Assembly (NCBI GenBank): GCA_910580185.1
Contig: CAJTWC010000001.1
Span: forward strand, 124,001 to 188,000
Length of the DNA: 64,000 bases
Origin: an uncultured Bacilli bacterium
Lineage (GTDB): Bacteria > Bacillota_I > Bacilli_A > RF39 > UBA660
Direction: 5' to 3'
Position 1 is the first letter of the stretch, and every line of letters starts with the position of its first letter. Both the position numbers and the translations under genes were made by a program. Positions 60,824 to 64,000 of this stretch are shown here, piece after piece. The notes beneath the pieces were generated by a model. It was not told where the DNA came from. It searched no databases and saw nothing but the letters and a program-made list of their open reading frames with translations.

Positions 60824-61420
60824 ATGGATCAAACTTATGAAATAAAACTAAAAGAAACATTAAAAAAATACTGCTTAAAAAAAACTAACATTCATGCATA
60901 TTGTTATTTTAATGGTCAAAAATTAAATTCAGATGATATATCAGCAGAGCATGTATACAAACAAGTATTTAAAGATGATACAGAAAAAAATAATGTACTT
61001 AATCTTTCAAATATCCATTCTTTTGATGATATAGAACCTCTACATATTAGGTTGAAATTCATTAGAGCAAAAGAAATACTTCTTATATTATGTACATCTA
61101 CTCTAGAAGTACAAGAAGTACAAGAAGTACAAGAAGTACAAGAAGTACAAGAAGTACAAGAAATTTTTAACGAGTTATTCGATAAGATATTAAGGGATGT
61201 ATATATAAGTTATTTAACTAAAAAGGGAAATGAGGAAGATTTAGACAATGAATTAAATCGTATAATAGAAATTTTTAAAAATGGCAATAAGGAAAATGAG
61301 AAAGATTTAGACAATGAATTTAATCGCATAATGGAAAATGCACTAAAAAATGGCAATTCAAATGAAGATTCTAACATTGGAGAATCTTCAGGCGGTTTTT
61401 CTAGAAAAAAAAGAATATAA
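60824..61420 (+). CDS. Hypothetical protein with VQE tandem repeats
   Basis: A 198-residue hydrophilic protein. The N-half (YEIKLKETLKKYCLKKTNIHAYCYFNGQ, VYKQVFKDDTEKNNVLNL) has a compact alpha/beta look. Six copies of Val-Gln-Glu follow (about 95-113), encoded by a 9-nt tandem repeat. The C-half holds two copies of a helical unit (EDLDNELNRIIEIFKNGN and KDLDNEFNRIMENALKNGN). Repeat number can change without a frameshift. I do not recognise the family. Its ribosome site is weak (GAGAAT). A terminator follows. Confidence 0.7.
   Translation: MDQTYEIKLKETLKKYCLKKTNIHAYCYFNGQKLNSDDISAEHVYKQVFKDDTEKNNVLNLSNIHSFDDIEPLHIRLKFIRAKEILLILCTSTLEVQEVQEVQEVQEVQEVQEIFNELFDKILRDVYISYLTKKGNEEDLDNELNRIIEIFKNGNKENEKDLDNEFNRIMENALKNGNSNEDSNIGESSGGFSRKKRI
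61106..61162 (+). repeat. 9-nt tandem repeat, six full copies
   Basis: Unit GAAGTACAA repeated without mismatch inside the gene at 60824, translating as Val-Gln-Glu. Confidence 0.95.
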
Positions 61421-61456
61421 AAAGAGAAACTAAAAATTCTCTTTTTTAGTTTCTCT
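61420..61456. terminator. Bidirectional terminator between converging genes
   Basis: GAGAAACTAAAAA pairs with TTTTTTAGTTTCTC; T-rich sequence lies on both strands between the repeat gene and comEC. Confidence 0.75.
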
Positions 61457-61464
61457 AAATCTAT

Positions 61465-63510
61465 CTAAAAACGCCCTTGCATGCTAAAGCGTTCTACAAT
61501 AGTATATGGTTCACAAGTAAATTTGTTAACCATATTTTTCTTAAAAACAAACCTTATTGAACCGTAGGTATCAGTTCTAATTATATTTGTGTTTTTAAGA
61601 ATATCCAACGTTTCATCATTAGGATGATGATATCTATTATTTAAACCTACCGATATTACTGAATATGTAGGATTAACTACATTTATAAATTCTTTACTGC
61701 TACTTGTTTTAGAACCATGATGCCCTACTTTTAATATATCCACTTTTGGTAAATTATACTCGCTAATTATATTTTTTTCTATTTTTTTACTAGAATCACC
61801 CATAAATAAAATACTATTGTTCCTAATATTAAAAAAAGTAACAATGCTATTATCATTTTCATTATCATATTCTTTTATATTTAAAAATTGTAATTTATAC
61901 TTATCTATATTCAATTCTTTAATACATGAATAATAATTTATATTCTTTTTATCTAATATTTCAATCAATTCTTTTTCTAAATCATTATATGATCCACAAT
62001 TAAATATTACATTTTCCACTTTGAAGTTTTCTACTAGATTAATTGCTTCTCCCATATGGTCATAATCGCCATGAGTTAGTATTAATGTATCTATTTCATT
62101 TATTCCAATGGAATTTAAATATGGTATCGTTTTATTTAAAGAAATAGAATAATTACTACCATATATACCACCAGTATCTATCATTATAGTCTTTCCACGA
62201 GGAAGTATGATTATACTGCTATCACCTTGTCCAACGTCCAAAAAAGTAATTTCAGGATTAATTATCAAGTATTTAGAGTTTATATTTATAATTAAAACAG
62301 ATAAAAATAAAAATATATATTTTTTGTTAATCTTAATACTTAAAAATAAAGAAATATAATATATTAGTATAATTATTAAATTAGGTTTAGAAATTACCAA
62401 ATTAAACATATTTAATCCAGAAAAAATATTTATCACACTTTCCATACCACCTGTAATAATAAAGTAAAAAACATCTAAAAATGGAAATATAAAAGTTAAT
62501 AATCCAAGTGGAAATATTATTATAGAAAAGATAGGAATAAATATTATATTAAATAGTGGTGTAAGTAAATTTATTTTAAAAAATGAATTAGCAATAATGG
62601 GAATAGATGCAAGAAAACATACCAAAGAAGTTATCACTAACTTCTTAACATAGCTTTTATCTTTTAAAATATTTTTAGATAATAATATAAAAAACGTAAT
62701 AACTATGGAAAATATAAAACCAATATTATATATAAAATAAGGATTATATAATATAAGAATAGAAAAGCAAAAAACAAGTAATTCTAAGTTATTATAGTTA
62801 AACTTCAATTTCATATTTATATATTTCAAAATCATAAATAAAAAACATCTTATTAATGATTCAGGATAATTAGTAATGAATAATAAAAATATTAAAAATG
62901 AAAATATAACTAAATTTTTAAATCTACTTTTTTTAAACAATAAATCAATAATAATCAAGAATAACGATAAGTGCATACCTGATATAGCAAGTAAATGACT
63001 TATTCCAATATTTCTATAATTAGATAACAAATTATCTTCTATATCATTGGTATCACCAATAACAAAAGCCTTGATATATTTTTTACTTTGATAATTATTA
63101 ATATGCTTTATAATTCTATTTTTAATTTTATATAATATATCATTGTTATTTTTAATTAATTTCACAGTAGGATTACTAGATATCATAATAATTTTCTTAG
63201 ATAATAAAAATTTATTATAATTAAATAAGTTAAAAACTGTATTATTAGGCGCTGGTTTAAACAAGCCATCAACATGAATAATATCACCATAATTATATTT
63301 TGCATCCTTATACAAAGTTATTCTATACTTTTTCTTATTCTTTACATCTATTACAGTTTTATCAGAATCGTGCTTTATATAAGTTATTTTTCCTACTATT
63401 TTTTTATTTTCTTCTTTATATATATTATTATAAAAGCATATAGTCCTAAATAAATTAGCTAGTGAAATTATAAATACAAAAGTTAATATTATTTTCTTAA
63501 ATTTAATCAT
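61465..63510 (-). CDS. comEC: ComEC/Rec2-family DNA uptake channel
   Basis: A 681-residue membrane protein that brings single-stranded DNA into competent cells. An N-terminal OB-like domain (KIVGKITYIKHDSDKTVIDV) is followed by a competence membrane domain with about ten helices (GISHLLAISGMHLSLFLIIIDLLF). The C-terminal metallo-beta-lactamase-like domain has LDVGQGDSSIIIL, DTGG, LTHGDYDHMGEA and KVGHHGSKTSS. ATG at 63510 overlaps the comEA stop by 4 nt, so they are coupled. The HxHxDH-type site is changed to HGDYDH, as is common in ComEC. Confidence 0.95.
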   Translation of the reverse strand: MIKFKKIILTFVFIISLANLFRTICFYNNIYKEENKKIVGKITYIKHDSDKTVIDVKNKKKYRITLYKDAKYNYGDIIHVDGLFKPAPNNTVFNLFNYNKFLLSKKIIMISSNPTVKLIKNNNDILYKIKNRIIKHINNYQSKKYIKAFVIGDTNDIEDNLLSNYRNIGISHLLAISGMHLSLFLIIIDLLFKKSRFKNLVIFSFLIFLLFITNYPESLIRCFLFMILKYINMKLKFNYNNLELLVFCFSILILYNPYFIYNIGFIFSIVITFFILLSKNILKDKSYVKKLVITSLVCFLASIPIIANSFFKINLLTPLFNIIFIPIFSIIIFPLGLLTFIFPFLDVFYFIITGGMESVINIFSGLNMFNLVISKPNLIIILIYYISLFLSIKINKKYIFLFLSVLIININSKYLIINPEITFLDVGQGDSSIIILPRGKTIMIDTGGIYGSNYSISLNKTIPYLNSIGINEIDTLILTHGDYDHMGEAINLVENFKVENVIFNCGSYNDLEKELIEILDKKNINYYSCIKELNIDKYKLQFLNIKEYDNENDNSIVTFFNIRNNSILFMGDSSKKIEKNIISEYNLPKVDILKVGHHGSKTSSSKEFINVVNPTYSVISVGLNNRYHHPNDETLDILKNTNIIRTDTYGSIRFVFKKNMVNKFTCEPYTIVERFSMQGRF

Positions 63511-64000
63511 AGACTTATGTTATCTTTTATTTTTTCATATAAAGCATCACCAATACCAGATACATTTTTAATATCTTCTAAAGTATTAAAATTACCGTTA
63601 TCTTGTCTATAACTTATTATTGCATTTGCCTTAGATTCACCTACTCCCGAAAGAGTCATTAACTCTTCTTTAGTTGCTGTATTAATTGATACTTTACCAC
63701 TTACTATAACCTCATTATTACTTTTACTACTAGATTTTTTTATGCATGCATCATTATTAGCATCAGGACACACGCATTCGTTAGATGCACACGTAATATT
63801 ATTAGTGCTTCCATTCTTTTTGTTATAATTATATATTTCGTTTTTAGTATAAACTATAATATACATTTCATCAGCAACTTTTTTACTTAAATTAATATTA
63901 ACCGTATTAGCATTATCAGATAATCCACCTGCTAAATTAATAGCATCTATTATTCTTTTTTCTTCTTCTATTTCATAAACTCCTGGTGCGTTTACCGCGC
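63507..64000 (-). CDS. comEA: ComEA-type DNA-binding protein, 5' end beyond the window
   Basis: The open frame runs to the right edge; no start is visible (the ATG at 63866 is internal). The visible N-part is an SLBB-like domain (VNAPGVYEIEEEKRIIDAINLAGGLSDN), then a short linker with a Cys-rich stretch (CASNECVCPDANNDAC), and the helix-hairpin-helix DNA-binding domain (VSINTATKEELMTLSGVGESKANAIISYR and IKNVSGIGDALYEKIKD). It is the surface DNA receptor for uptake with comEC. The Cys-rich linker is unusual for ComEA. Confidence 0.9.
   Translation of the reverse strand, partial: AVNAPGVYEIEEEKRIIDAINLAGGLSDNANTVNINLSKKVADEMYIIVYTKNEIYNYNKKNGSTNNITCASNECVCPDANNDACIKKSSSKSNNEVIVSGKVSINTATKEELMTLSGVGESKANAIISYRQDNGNFNTLEDIKNVSGIGDALYEKIKDNISL

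Noticed and set aside
63507..63866. Complete 119-residue ComEA
   Set aside because: The frame continues without a stop to the window edge and encodes an SLBB-like part, so the ATG at 63866 is internal.

Overview
The window is about 64 kb of very AT-rich DNA (roughly 28% GC by eye) with the standard bacterial code: UGA ends genes and UGG encodes Trp. Gene content and order point to a small-genome member of the Bacillota (Bacilli/Erysipelotrichia side), probably an uncultured gut-type lineage. The markers are RNase Y, PrkC/PrpC, holA, the infC-rpmI-rplT operon, CIRCE-controlled htpG, LexA with Bacillus-type SOS boxes, and the syntenic block lexA - tkt - sirA-like - yneF known from Bacillus subtilis. 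Several relatives of sporulation genes are scattered through it (CotE, Cse60, SirA, YutH/CotS-like kinase, SpoVB-like flippase). Nearly all genes lie on the minus strand.

Layout. 1-4.4 kb: a T-box-led operon of an M29 aminopeptidase, a small gene broken by an in-frame stop, aspS, a cupin and a window-edge gene. 4.5-8.6 kb: nine tRNA genes in three groups (Asn; fMet-Ser; Leu-Lys-Gln-Tyr-Thr-Val), an FAD/Rieske oxidoreductase, and a cation-efflux gene behind a probable NiCo riboswitch. 8.6-19.7 kb: S1 protein, NifU-type protein, kinase-like protein, rny, D,D-carboxypeptidase, htpG, small secreted or membrane proteins, uppP, holA. 19.7-31.3 kb: heterodimeric ABC exporter, rplT-rpmI-infC with its leader, rpe-rsgA-prkC-prpC-rlmN. 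31.3-37.1 kb: a stand-alone structured RNA of about 500 nt, a DUF1540 protein, and three copies of a type-I-like toxin/antisense RNA module set among fmt, rseP and cdsA. 37.1-54.4 kb: khpA, rpsP, cotE-like, a cell-surface cluster with BspA-like and InlB-like repeats, ytxH group, trmB, a flippase, cse60, parC-parE. 54.4-64 kb: DUF1016 nuclease, zinc-ribbon membrane protein, yneF, sirA-like, a type III toxin-antitoxin locus, tkt, an SOS-controlled divergent pair (lexA and a 51-residue membrane protein), a repeat-containing gene, and comEC-comEA.

How the parts work together. The rpe-rsgA-prkC-prpC-rlmN run links ribosome assembly with PASTA-kinase signalling. uppP, cdsA, rseP, the flippase and the carboxypeptidase serve the envelope. 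The aspS operon is probably sensed through uncharged tRNA. Its AspRS has features of the non-discriminating type, and the leader may read an Asn codon.

The most unusual content is (i) a ToxN-like endoribonuclease gene preceded by a terminator and two 51-nt tandem repeats able to form pseudoknots, the layout of a type III toxin-antitoxin; (ii) three convergent small-peptide/antisense-RNA modules whose contact sequences co-vary between two copies; (iii) an unassigned structured RNA with its own promoter and terminator; (iv) a short SOS-box-controlled membrane protein where Bacillus keeps the division inhibitor yneA; and (v) a poly-G tract inside a promoter spacer that looks phase variable. All family assignments were made by reading the sequence, without database searches.
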